NCBI RefSeq assembly: GCF_002091675.1
Contig: NZ_BDAE01000009.1
Coordinates: 106,628-170,627, forward strand
Direction: 5' to 3'
Length of the DNA: 64,000 nucleotides
DNA from: Pseudomonas luteola NBRC 103146
GTDB lineage: Bacteria > Pseudomonadota > Gammaproteobacteria > Pseudomonadales > Pseudomonadaceae
Shown: in pieces, positions 55,666 through 64,000 of the stretch
Numbering within the stretch: the stretch's first letter is position 1
Layout of the letters: each line of letters begins with the position of its first letter
The notes under the pieces: generated by a model
The model's input: the letters and a program-made list of their open reading frames with translations, nothing else
Database searches by the model: none
Told to the model about the DNA's origin: nothing
Made by a program: the position numbers and the translations under genes

Positions 55666-56160
55666 GTTTACCTTGCCTCGAAAATGATGGTGCCGCTTAA
55701 AACCAATCGGTGAATAGCGCCGGGTTTGTGCATAGGTTTCCAACCTGACCAAGGCCATCCAGCTCATCTGGATTCGTTACCTATTTTAGCAACAGATCTT
55801 GCCGGCCCGTTAGTAGCCTAGTTCAGGCGGAGCGTTTGAATGAGTGGTTTATGGTCAGTGCCGGTTCCAAATGTGAGGCAGGCTGCCGAGGCGCTTTGAA
55901 CAAGCCAAGCTGCGTCCCACACACCACGAGCTCAGCGCGTAGAGACGAAACGTTTAACGGTAATTACGGATAAGGCGATTGCCGTATTCTTGCTCTACCA
56001 AAGAATAGCTACATCTTGTGACCTAGACAGACATCGAGACGCTTTCAGATAGTTGAATCAATGCACTCCAGCACCCTCTTTTCATGAGCAAAAAGCTGAA
56101 TTAGGCACAGCACCTAAAAGACTAGATAAGTTCATTAATGAGAATACCGGACGCCTGATT
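55666..56160. other. Intergenic region upstream of the HopP1-like gene
   Basis: No gene seen. A weak candidate (GGAAACC, 17 nt, CTATTCA on the minus strand near 55715-55745) departs from the hrp consensus in both elements, so the promoter is unknown. Confidence 0.4.
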
Positions 56161-56373
56161 TCAGAAGTTAATCGCGTGCTTGTTGGGTGCGCTATAACCC
56201 GCTTCGAAATTCGAAGCCATGAACTCTCTGACGTGCCTAAGAAAATTATTTTCTGACAAGACGAACACCACTACTGCAGGAGCGGAGCCGCCCTGGGCAG
56301 CCCCATTTTCATTCAAGACATGGATGCCTTTAGTATCGTAAGACAGGCCATCCGCCTGCTCTGTCGCGCTCAA
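56161..56373 (-). CDS. Orphan 70-residue frame, possible gene remnant
   Basis: Opens at a TTG and has no ribosome site; the same frame continues upstream into the 3' end of the sulfatase-maturation gene. The peptide (GIHVLNENGAAQGGSAPAVVVFVLSENNFLRHV) looks coding in composition, with a short hydrophobic stretch, but I recognise nothing. It could be the tail of a gene lost in a rearrangement. Confidence 0.3.
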   Translation of the reverse strand: MSATEQADGLSYDTKGIHVLNENGAAQGGSAPAVVVFVLSENNFLRHVREFMASNFEAGYSAPNKHAINF

Positions 56374-56411
56374 AACGGCCAGGTGTAACCCAAGCTTGGA
56401 AATACAGCTGC

Positions 56412-57455
56412 CTAGCGGGTCGGCGCCTCTGTCGAGACCGTTCTAAATCCGATATGCGAGGTGCCTAAATAACTGACCTGGGATTGCCTGGCGGAAGGCC
56501 GATAACGAAGACAGTAATCTTCGGCGCACAGGTGGGAGCCACCTTTTATAACCTTCACCGGAACGCCAGGCTCCCGCGGGTCCAGCCCCGTATCAGGCCC
56601 TTCAGGGTTGTTGGTTTCAACACTCTCATGGCCCGGACGATACCAAGTACGGGTAAGCTCCCAGACATTACCTCCCATGTCAAAAAGGTTGAATCCGTTG
56701 GGTGGAAAGCAGCCCACGGGAGATGTCCCCCGGTATCCATCAATTCCTCGATCCGCAAGGGGAAAGTCGCCCTGCCAAGTGTTAGCTTGTGGATGTTCAT
56801 GATCCAGTGGTTTGTCACCCCAAGCGTAGTCCGCTTCCATTAGGCCGCCGCGGGCGGCGTACTCCAACTGCGCCTCGCTTGGTAGCTCTCGCCCCAGCCA
56901 GGCGGCATAGGCCAGAGCATCATCAAAGCTGACATGAACCACCGGATGATTGAGTCGAGTTTCGATGCCCGAGCCAGGGCCCTCCGGGTGCCGCCAGTTT
57001 GCTCCAGCAATAAACTGCCATCCCGGATGCTCTTTTGAACGGACAAATACCAGCGAGCCGGGCAGACGCACCGCCGGAGGAAGTCCTCTGGCCGCTTCGC
57101 CACTGAGCCCGCGCTCCGCCTGCGTCTGATAGCCGGTTGCCCTTACAAATGCTGCGTACTGCGCATTGGTGACAGGGTGACGGTCTATCCAGAAACCTTT
57201 GATGCCAACGGGGACCGCTGGCCGCTCTTCGGGATAGAAGCGCTCGGACCCCATCGTAAACCGGCCTGCGCTTAGCTGGATCATTCCATGCCGCTCTCTG
57301 CCCTGCCGCGTCAGGGGCAGCCCGTCGTAGGTTTCACACAAATAGCCTGGCACTGGCGATGAATCCGCCACGGCCAGGTAGCGCAAAAGCCCTCCGGTCA
57401 GGATCGCGAGCAAAAGAGCGCCGATAGCGATCAGGTGATTACGCCGTACGCTCAC
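56412..57455 (-). CDS. Formylglycine-generating enzyme-like sulfatase-modifying factor
   Basis: 347 residues with an N-terminal membrane segment (LIAIGALLLAILTGGLLRYLAVA). The FGE-sulfatase domain shows MGSERFYPEERPAVPVGIKGFWIDRHPVTNAQYAAFV, LPSEAQLEYAARGG, NLFDMGGNVWEL, and near the end GGSHLCAEDYCLRYRPSARQS, with the two active-site Cys four residues apart as in known FGEs. It converts the sulfatase active-site Cys to formylglycine. The start overlaps the sulfatase stop by four bases, so the two are a unit. The membrane anchor suggests action on the exporting sulfatase. Confidence 0.93.
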   Translation of the reverse strand: MSVRRNHLIAIGALLLAILTGGLLRYLAVADSSPVPGYLCETYDGLPLTRQGRERHGMIQLSAGRFTMGSERFYPEERPAVPVGIKGFWIDRHPVTNAQYAAFVRATGYQTQAERGLSGEAARGLPPAVRLPGSLVFVRSKEHPGWQFIAGANWRHPEGPGSGIETRLNHPVVHVSFDDALAYAAWLGRELPSEAQLEYAARGGLMEADYAWGDKPLDHEHPQANTWQGDFPLADRGIDGYRGTSPVGCFPPNGFNLFDMGGNVWELTRTWYRPGHESVETNNPEGPDTGLDPREPGVPVKVIKGGSHLCAEDYCLRYRPSARQSQVSYLGTSHIGFRTVSTEAPTR

Positions 57456-59146
57456 AGATCTGGTGCGCTATCGGCCGGGCGCTGCAGTGCAGGAAAGCGC
57501 GGCACTCCTGCCTCGTCTACAGAGATGTTGTTACTGCCTGCATACTGCCGCCAGTCTATCAGGAGGTCCTTAACCTGCTCAGGATGTTGCCCAGCCAAGT
57601 CCTGTTGCTCGGCGGGATCGGTGGCCAAGTCATATAGACGCCAGGTTGCGCCTGTTATCTTGGGCGCATAGACCAGCTTCAGGTTGCCTCGACGAAGCGC
57701 TGCTGCACCGTCCTGCTCCCACCCCATCGGCTGCGCGGCGGCATGAATCTGCGGCTCCTCTCCACTAAGAAACGGCAACATCGTGCTGCCCTGTGACGGG
57801 ATGACCGCCCTACCCTTATAGCGAATACCGGGATGCTCTATACCGGCTACCTGAAGAAAGGTTGGCATGACGTCACGAACACTGGCAAACTCCGTTGTCT
57901 GGCCCTTGAGGGCCCTGGCCGGAAAATGTACAAACGCAGGTACCCGTATTCCACCTTCAAAAATGGTCTGCTTATAGCGCCGTCCCGGCTGAGCACTAAC
58001 TTGCGCCCAGGCCGGACCGTAGGTCACAAACGAGTTGGCTCGCCCCAAATTGTCCAGACGATTATCAAAGTGTTCGGCTACCCACTCTTTGATTGAATCC
58101 CCTCGGTTCACCGACTCCGGGCCGTTGTCGGACATGAACAGTATAAGTGTATTGTCATACTCGCCCAGGTTTTTAAGATGAGTGACGAGGCGGCCAATCT
58201 CCTGATCCAGAGACTCAACCATTGCCGCATAGGCCTCCATTGAGCGTGCTGAGCGCATTTTTTCTTCCGCGCTTAAGGAATTCCACTCAGGCACGCCTTC
58301 CAGTACCGCCCGCGTCTGGAAATCGGCTGGAAGCAGGCCCAGCTCTTTTTGGCGAACCAGGCGTTGATCGGCAATCACCTGATATCCCCTGTCATAGAAC
58401 CCACGGTACTTGGCAAGATAGCTATCCGGCGCCTGGAGCGGCCAGTGAGGCGCCGTGAAGGCTGCAAATGCAAAGAAAGGCTTGTTTTGCTCATGCGCCG
58501 CCCGGGTCGTCTCGATCAGCCGATCGGTAAAATAGGTGGTCGAGAAGTAGTTTTCGGGCAGAGCAAGCGGTTCCCCATTATGGACAAAGGTTGCCGAGTA
58601 GTTGGCCTGGATAGACATTTCCTTTTGCTTGAAATGAGCTGCCCCTCCCTCCAACACCACATAGGACTCAGCAAACCCTCTATTCTGAGGCTGTTGTTCC
58701 GGCAGCTTGCCCAGATGCCACTTCCCTGCAATGGAAGTCTCATAGCCGGCGTCTCGCAGTAGTTCAGCCAGCGTAACAGCCTCACCTTGTAATACGCCCT
58801 CATAGCCAGGACGGATGGCTTGGTGAGCAAACAGCCGATTACGTGTCTCGGCCATCATGCCAATACCTGACAGGTGCTGGTCGTTGCCAGTAAGCAACAT
58901 GGCACGGGTAGGAGAACAGCTCGGCGCGCTATGAAAGTCCAGCAAGAGTTTTCCACCAGCAATCAACTGATCGAGGTTAGGTGTGCTGATTTCACTGCCC
59001 ATTGCGCCAAGGTCTGCATAGCCCAGGTCATCAGCAACTAGCAGGAGAATATTAGGCTGATGAGGTGTTTGGGCGTTTTCAGCGAACGACGTTGTGCTCG
59101 ATAAGAGACAAAGACAGGTGGCAAATACACCTGGTAGAAGTTTCAT
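57452..59146 (-). CDS. Periplasmic arylsulfatase
   Basis: 564 residues from the ATG at 59146, AAGG upstream. Signal peptide (LLPGVFATCLCLLSSTTSFA), then LLLVADDLGYADLGAMG with metal-binding Asp pair, and the formylglycine site CSPTRAMLLTG (CxPxR type). Further conserved parts: GKWHLG and FMSDNGPE. Substrate unknown; plant sulfate esters or phenol sulfates are possible. It is the upstream gene of a pair with its maturase. No hrp box. Confidence 0.94.
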   Translation of the reverse strand: MKLLPGVFATCLCLLSSTTSFAENAQTPHQPNILLLVADDLGYADLGAMGSEISTPNLDQLIAGGKLLLDFHSAPSCSPTRAMLLTGNDQHLSGIGMMAETRNRLFAHQAIRPGYEGVLQGEAVTLAELLRDAGYETSIAGKWHLGKLPEQQPQNRGFAESYVVLEGGAAHFKQKEMSIQANYSATFVHNGEPLALPENYFSTTYFTDRLIETTRAAHEQNKPFFAFAAFTAPHWPLQAPDSYLAKYRGFYDRGYQVIADQRLVRQKELGLLPADFQTRAVLEGVPEWNSLSAEEKMRSARSMEAYAAMVESLDQEIGRLVTHLKNLGEYDNTLILFMSDNGPESVNRGDSIKEWVAEHFDNRLDNLGRANSFVTYGPAWAQVSAQPGRRYKQTIFEGGIRVPAFVHFPARALKGQTTEFASVRDVMPTFLQVAGIEHPGIRYKGRAVIPSQGSTMLPFLSGEEPQIHAAAQPMGWEQDGAAALRRGNLKLVYAPKITGATWRLYDLATDPAEQQDLAGQHPEQVKDLLIDWRQYAGSNNISVDEAGVPRFPALQRPADSAPDL

Positions 59147-59740
59147 GGGTTTTCCTTGTTGTTGTATGCCCATTTTTGAGCTTGACCTCGGTATCGGCCA
59201 GCATCTAAATAATTATGATAGTTAACTTTGTTTGTCAAATCTGCCTGCGTTTTGACGCAATGTCCTGACCGGCACCTAACAGGCTCGGCTGCAGCTTTTC
59301 AGTCAGGTGCGCTGTAGAGCGATGGGTCACGGACCTTCTCGATTTAAACGTTGAATGCGTGAGGCAAGGCGAGGCTCCACGCTTGCATTCGGGTCAAGAC
59401 AGGCATCCGTAGATGGCAAGCTTTGGTCCAACTTCTGGTTGTGGAGCAATATGGCTTACATAACATGTCACGACGCTGCGTCATGCCGCCACTCGACGCT
59501 TTTTAACCGCGCCAATTCCGAGCTGTATTGCCAGGGGTCCTTCAACAATGCGACTTAGTAGAAAAGTGCTGCATCGTTATCTTCGCTCTTGCATCACTAC
59601 CGCTTGGACTAGCAATTGAAGGTTTAAGCCCTATGGATTAGAGGCTCAAGCAAAAACCGCCTCGTTAATGAAGCCAACGGATCGGCGTCCGGCGTAGGTA
59701 AAGGATCTGATCACAGCAGATTCAGTCCAGGCCATAGGTG
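59147..59740. other. Intergenic region between the sulfatase and the F-box-like effector
   Basis: No gene seen. It should carry the sulfatase promoter at its left end. Confidence 0.5.
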
Positions 59741-59768
59741 GGAACTTTTGTTAGTAGAAAACCACGCA
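59741..59768 (+). promoter_or_regulatory. hrp box of the F-box-like effector gene
   Basis: GGAACT, 15 nt, CCACGCA, ending 34 nt before the ATG at 59803. Confidence 0.9.
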
Positions 59769-59802
59769 GGAACTTTCTCTATATCCAACAGGCCTGTCCA
59801 TC

Positions 59803-60930
59803 ATGTATCCGATTGGTACTCCTTCTGTTGTTACCATTCACTCTCCAACACCTGAAGAGGATGTTCGGAAGAGTGAAACTGCTCCGCTGCCTCCCCAGAA
59901 ATTGCCAGTAAAACCGCCTCGGCCAGATGCTCCACCATCAAGTCCGCGTGCCTCTTCGCTGCAAGTAGCACGATTTTCAGGTGCTTGGAAAAAGGCCAAT
60001 AAGGATATTGTCAGCGAGGTGGCAAAGCACTTGGCTTTCCCTGATCGCTTGGCATTGTCACAATCTAACGATGCATTATGTCAAGCCATGATTGAGCACA
60101 ATGACATCAAGGTTCCTGACAACGTTATAGAGGCTTGGACGACCTTACAAAAAGCTCCAAATATCAGGGCGATGGATACGTTACTTCAACATCTACCCAA
60201 CGCAAATAATTTAGACAAATCGTCTATAGCGATGGAATTTGTTAAATATCTAATTAATTTTCAATCAAAGTCTGAATCCAAACTTGAGCAGTTGGATCAT
60301 TTATATAACGCACTACCAGATATAAATGTCGAAAATCCAAGCATCGCGATGACGCTTAGTGAAGCCCTTTTCGCTTATGGAATCGCTCGGTTACCGCAGG
60401 AGAAACATACTGCAGGTTTAGAGCGCATAACAAACACTCTTTATGAGATGGCAGCAAGGCCAGATGAGCTCAGTACTTTCGGAGATTTAGCAGCAAAGCG
60501 CGAAAAATCTAAAGCGCTAACAAACTTGATAACTATTGCATCGAATAAGTTTAGTGTCATGCCGCTCACTGGCAACGATAGAGAGGCTATTGGCAAAAAA
60601 ATAGTCGAGACGTTTCATCTTGTTCAGGCTGGTGACTGGCTGCATGATTTTTCACTCGTCGATAAGCGGCCTGATTTAAAATTACCAAACCAGCAGGCTG
60701 AAAGCGTTTTGAATACTATGCGTGCTTTAGAAGATGTTCAAACCAAGTTGGGACTAGCGAGGGAATGCATCGCTCACTTTAATAGATTCGAGTTAAAAGA
60801 TGCCCCAAAGTTCATCTCCGACTTAGAGGATCAATTAAGCTCCTTACAAAGCTGCGAAGAGCAGAATAGTGCCGTAGGCAACCTTTTAAATGAGCTCAAG
60901 ATGTTAAGTTCCGTCTTAAAAACAAGCTAA
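59803..60930 (+). CDS. Candidate F-box type III effector with helical repeats
   Basis: 375 residues with an hrp box. N-terminus Ser/Thr/Pro-rich, with proline motifs (LPPQKLPVKPPRPDAPPSSPR, about 29-50). Residues about 65-105 read as an F-box: NKDIVSEVAKHLAFPDRLALSQSNDALCQAMIEH, the position-specific pattern of hydrophobic residues, Pro-Asp, and small loop residues found in XopI and GALA-type effectors. The rest is helical with at least two similar units (LLQHLPNANNLDKSSIAMEFV and LYNALPDINVENPSIAMTLS), possibly a substrate-binding array. F-box effectors join host SCF ubiquitin ligases to mark plant proteins. The F-box call is by eye and needs a profile test. AT-rich, unlike the hrc genes. 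Confidence 0.7.
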   Translation: MYPIGTPSVVTIHSPTPEEDVRKSETAPLPPQKLPVKPPRPDAPPSSPRASSLQVARFSGAWKKANKDIVSEVAKHLAFPDRLALSQSNDALCQAMIEHNDIKVPDNVIEAWTTLQKAPNIRAMDTLLQHLPNANNLDKSSIAMEFVKYLINFQSKSESKLEQLDHLYNALPDINVENPSIAMTLSEALFAYGIARLPQEKHTAGLERITNTLYEMAARPDELSTFGDLAAKREKSKALTNLITIASNKFSVMPLTGNDREAIGKKIVETFHLVQAGDWLHDFSLVDKRPDLKLPNQQAESVLNTMRALEDVQTKLGLARECIAHFNRFELKDAPKFISDLEDQLSSLQSCEEQNSAVGNLLNELKMLSSVLKTS

Positions 60931-61644
60931 TAGACTGGCATCTTTTGTGCACTCTAGCAGAAATTAGAGATGAACGAGGCGGCGTAGTATCCTACGAAAG
61001 ATCAGCTGCAGAGAATGAACTAACAATAGAAATGATTAAGCTATCAAGGTGTCAGGACCAAATATACCTCTTGCCTTACTCTGCAATGCTTAATGACAGG
61101 AAGCATTGACAAGGACTACGATCGTGAAGAGTTACGTCATGATCGCAACCACTTTAGTATGCGATCGGTAATTACTCAGCGCACCACGTGTCTAGGCGCG
61201 CCTTGACGGTTTGATATACGCGTAAACGAATGCTATTCAGCTAGTTGAAGGAAATACACCTGCTTTGACAAACTGGCCAGTAGCTTCAAGGCTGTGGTTA
61301 TTCTGGCTTGTATCGAGCAATGCATGTGGATGGACTGTTCAGACAGACCCTAGAGTTCAATTTAAGAAAGCGTTATAAAGAGACTACTTGCAGTTAGGCA
61401 ATGAACATTTAAGGGGCCTTATAGCGAATGGAATCTATAAGCACTTCGGCTAAGTATCCAAAGCAAGGCTACCTGTGTATTGGTTCATCCGCCCATACTT
61501 TTCAAGGCGGGGCAAATTTAAGTAAACAGTTTTTTAAATTCCTGCTCATAAGCAAGCCTTATTAGCAGACCAAACAGATAGCTGTGTTGACCAATTGTCT
61601 GGAAACGCGACATGCCTCTTGTGACAGGCTTGAAGCTCAGAGAG
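60931..61644. other. Gene-poor gap before curlin-repeat gene 3
   Basis: No convincing gene. No hrp box. Several short frames only. Confidence 0.45.
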
Positions 61645-61671
61645 GCCATGAGAACTCAAGGTTCTCATGGC
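61645..61671 (-). terminator. Hairpin terminator of curlin-repeat gene 3
   Basis: GCCATGAGAAC and GTTCTCATGGC are perfect inverted 11-mers with a 5-nt loop, 13 nt after the stop at 61685. A weak pyrimidine run follows on the minus strand. Confidence 0.65.
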
Positions 61672-61684
61672 GTACTTTGTTGGC

Positions 61685-62839
61685 TTACTGCTGAATAATG
61701 GCCGCTGTATTCATCATGCCGGTTTGAGATACCGTAGCCTGATTACCCTGACCAGTACGTTCAAGCGTTACAGATAGGCCTGAGCCTTCCTGAGTGAGCT
61801 TAAAGACATCATTGACAGTCTGGCGCTGAGTAATACTCATGTAGTTGTCGTCACCCAGCTGAGCGACTTCCAGTGAGCTATCGATCGTTCTATCCTGCAC
61901 AAGATCCATGGTATTGCCATTACCTTCCTGATTGGTAGTGATCTCATTAGATCCCTGCGCAGCCCTCTGGTCTACATTCAGAGTATTGTTATCCCCTGTT
62001 TGGGTTGCATCCAGATAAACCCGTGCTGAAGCAAACATTCCGGCGTTACCTTCTTGCCTGGAAGTTATGGTGTTGTTATTACCATTTTGTGTGAATCCGG
62101 CTGATGTATTCAGGATTTGAGTGGCGTTTACGCTATTACCGTCACCGGTCTGGTTAAAGCTCAAGCTATTCCCGCCGTCCTCAGGATACTTAGGGTTACT
62201 GCCGTCTTGGTCAACGACTACAACGTTTGCATTTCCACGTTGGTCGCCTACGACCGAATTATTCATATAGCGTTGAGTAGAGGTAATAGCGTTGTTATCA
62301 CCATTCTGGGTGACGGAGAATCCACTACCTACACCTCCCGTGTCCTGCTCTACCGTGATGTTATTCGCGTTGCCAGTTGTGTAGGCAAAAACGGGAGCAT
62401 AGTACAGCCCGGTCTGGACAATGTTATGTACGTTGTTATTACCAATCTGCTCGCTGGACGCTACGCCTATTAAGCCACCTGTACCGTCATAGTTATAAAC
62501 GTTTGCATTACCATTTTGCGTTACATCAGCATAGCTACCGCCTTCCTGGTAAATGGTCGCAAGGTTATTGTCACCCGTCTGGTACACCCTTGATTCAGCG
62601 TCGTTGGTACTTTCTGCCTGAAAAACAGTAGCCGAGTTTGTGTTCCCATTCTGCTCGACGATCTGCCTGCTATTGATGCCCATTTGATTCTGTATTGCCT
62701 TATTAGAGCTTCCGGTTTGGGTAAGCTCAGCAGTATTGCCATCCCCAGCCTGGTTAATCTCAGACTCATTCATTTCAGCCATTGCAGTAGCAGTCGCAAG
62801 GGTTAGGGCTGTGGCAGTGAAAAGGTGGTGAAGACGCAT
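61685..62839 (-). CDS. Curlin-repeat secreted protein (functional amyloid-like), copy 3
   Basis: 384 residues from the ATG at 62839 (AAGGA upstream); the frame is open 53 codons further, without signal-like sequence. Signal peptide LFTATALTLATATAMA, then Q-x-G-x-x-N repeats (TQTGSSNKAIQ, YQTGDNNLATI, TQNGNNNTITS, TQTGDNNTLNV, SQTGMMNTAAII). It ends NTAAIIQQ, like copy 1 (NAATIIQR). It lies 51 kb from copies 1 and 2, at the other side of the T3SS island. Confidence 0.85.
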   Translation of the reverse strand: MRLHHLFTATALTLATATAMAEMNESEINQAGDGNTAELTQTGSSNKAIQNQMGINSRQIVEQNGNTNSATVFQAESTNDAESRVYQTGDNNLATIYQEGGSYADVTQNGNANVYNYDGTGGLIGVASSEQIGNNNVHNIVQTGLYYAPVFAYTTGNANNITVEQDTGGVGSGFSVTQNGDNNAITSTQRYMNNSVVGDQRGNANVVVVDQDGSNPKYPEDGGNSLSFNQTGDGNSVNATQILNTSAGFTQNGNNNTITSRQEGNAGMFASARVYLDATQTGDNNTLNVDQRAAQGSNEITTNQEGNGNTMDLVQDRTIDSSLEVAQLGDDNYMSITQRQTVNDVFKLTQEGSGLSVTLERTGQGNQATVSQTGMMNTAAIIQQ

Positions 62840-63792
62840 ATCGATTTCCTTGTCGTTATACCTAATATATGGCCTTAAAGATGGCAGTAGGCCAGTTAAC
62901 CAGAGAGACCGCATCCTTCTTCTGATCTTGATAGTTACCAGTTGCACTGGTAACAACAGCGTAGATTCAGAAAAACTTATTGCCATCAAATCCGACAAAT
63001 GGATAGGTACGTTTATTACGTCATGAAACCCTTAGTTTTTTTATAAACAGATCAGCCACGACCAACCTTTTAATAACGATCAATACTGCAACAAGATTCT
63101 TATAAGTCTGCAAGACAAGTTATGAAAATGCGGATTTAATCGGTATCTCAAAAGCAATAACGTTATGACCCGCCAATGTCATAATGTCCTTCCCAGATAT
63201 TGCAAGGAAAGATAAAATAGCTGGCAAGTCAAATCATTTAGTCCGTTATGCGTTATTAGTTAAAGCCAAACGCTTAATCTTCAAGTTATCATCCAACACG
63301 CTAGACGCTACAAAGATGAAACTATTCCTCCTTCCTATGAATATTTAAGCTATTTGTTTCTATAGCGGTACCGAGGAATCTTAAATGTTGGACATCTAGC
63401 CGGATCTTGTTAATCCTTTAGTCCAGCATATGATCAAACTTACACCAAGTGGTTTTTCAATCACCTCAACAAAAGCTACTCCTTGCTATAGACCTACAAA
63501 TTTAGGCGATTTGATCCTACTCTTATAGCCGATCCGCATGTTGCGAATGCTCTAAGTAGTATAGCTCTCGACAAATGTATTCAAGCGTGAACAGTCAGAA
63601 CTGATCTACTCCAGCATTCTCACTCACAGTTACGTATCATTTGGGAGGAACGCCTCAACTAACCTAAGGGCGAGAGGGTTAGCACATAATGGCGCGATTA
63701 AGGGCTGCATCAAATTATGCCCATAAAAGCGGTTTGCCATAGCTATATCCGATAATATATGTCCATTATTCAACACAAGTTATGTGAGTACG
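62840..63792. other. AT-rich intergenic region upstream of curlin-repeat gene 3
   Basis: No gene seen in about 950 nt. It should hold the curlin promoter at its left end. No hrp box found. Confidence 0.45.
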
Positions 63793-63903
63793 ATGGCCGT
63801 CAACTTCGACCTAAATGATCTTCAGGCATTTTGTGCTCTGGTTGAGCATAAGAGTTTTCGTGCTGCTGCCGATGCGATCTACATCTCTGAACGAGCCCCT
63901 TGA
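63793..63903 (+). pseudogene. Truncated LysR-family regulator (N-terminus only)
   Basis: ATG at 63793 gives a normal LysR HTH start (DLNDLQAFCALVEHKSFRAAADAIYIS), then leaves the family pattern at about 63885 where Q-P-A-L-S would follow, and stops at 63901. Probably cut by an insertion or deletion at this point. Confidence 0.7.
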
Positions 63904-64000
63904 AAGACAGGACACCGTTTCCCCCTTAGGATAAGAGATAGGCAAACGGGTATGTTTATGACTAACAGCAACGACAAGGGTGGCGGCGAACTGCTTGGGC
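63886..64000 (+). other. Possible left end of an inserted element, cut by the window edge
   Basis: Begins where the LysR frame is lost. A new frame opens at 63952 (ATG, second ATG at 63958; MFMTNSNDKGGGELLG) and runs off the window. It may be a transposase gene, but too little is visible to say. Confidence 0.3.

Noticed and set aside
55713..55745. GGAACC-like site upstream of the HopP1-like gene
   Set aside because: GGAAACC, 17 nt, CTATTCA departs from consensus in both elements and in spacing.
1..64000. CRISPR arrays, rRNA operons, prophage structural genes
   Set aside because: None seen on reading. No regular direct repeats with spacers. tRNA genes were not found by eye, but this needs a covariance search to exclude.

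Overview
The window is from a plant-associated Pseudomonas of the P. syringae kind. It carries a near-complete group I Hrp type III secretion system (T3SS). Two adjacent enhancer-binding proteins (hrpR and hrpS), a sigma-54 promoter in front of the ECF sigma factor gene hrpL, and HrpA, HrpZ and HrpK are the Pseudomonas form of this system; Erwinia and Pantoea use a single HrpS. The genes outside the island (CHASE4 and Cache diguanylate cyclases, a chemoreceptor, GlxA-type, LysR and TetR regulators) are ordinary for a pseudomonad.

Layout. 1-6.9 kb: c-di-GMP and chemotaxis signalling, then a glycosyltransferase. 7.4-10.5 kb: two converging curlin-repeat (functional amyloid-like) genes around a DUF2256 gene too short for most gene callers and a pseudogene broken by a stop codon. 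10.9-14.3 kb: RidA/LysR, then a dehydrogenase-like gene divergent from a TetR gene with paired operators. 14.5-24.8 kb: an effector region with a HopI1-like J-domain protein, a GlxA-type regulator, VapBC, a cupin, a HopX-like transglutaminase-fold effector with its own chaperone, a chimera with a HopD1-like N-terminus and an HExxxH motif, and one more candidate effector. 25.0-52.4 kb: the hrp/hrc core. 53.0-55.7 kb: two lytic transglycosylases (HrpH and HopP1-like). 56.4-59.1 kb: an arylsulfatase and its formylglycine-generating enzyme. 59.8-60.9 kb: a candidate F-box effector. 61.7-62.8 kb: a third curlin-repeat gene. Right edge: a truncated LysR gene.

How it works together. HrpR and HrpS are expected to activate the sigma-54 promoter of hrpL. 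HrpL then recognises hrp boxes (GGAAC[ACT], 15-16 nt, CCACNNA). I read eleven good boxes and one degenerate box directly in the sequence, in front of hrpJ, hrpF, hrpA, hrpK, shcM-hopM, hrpH and five effector or effector-like genes. These boxes are the main evidence for calling otherwise unrecognised genes T3SS substrates.

Unusual points. The hopM module and a small unknown HrpL-dependent gene lie between hrcU and hrpV, which are adjacent in P. syringae. hrpK lies beside hrpA instead of hrpL. hrpG is missing between hrpF and hrcC although hrpV is kept. avrE and hrpW are not in the window. Several effectors have unusual domain combinations, described under findings. All family assignments come from reading translated sequence and recalled family features, not from database searches.
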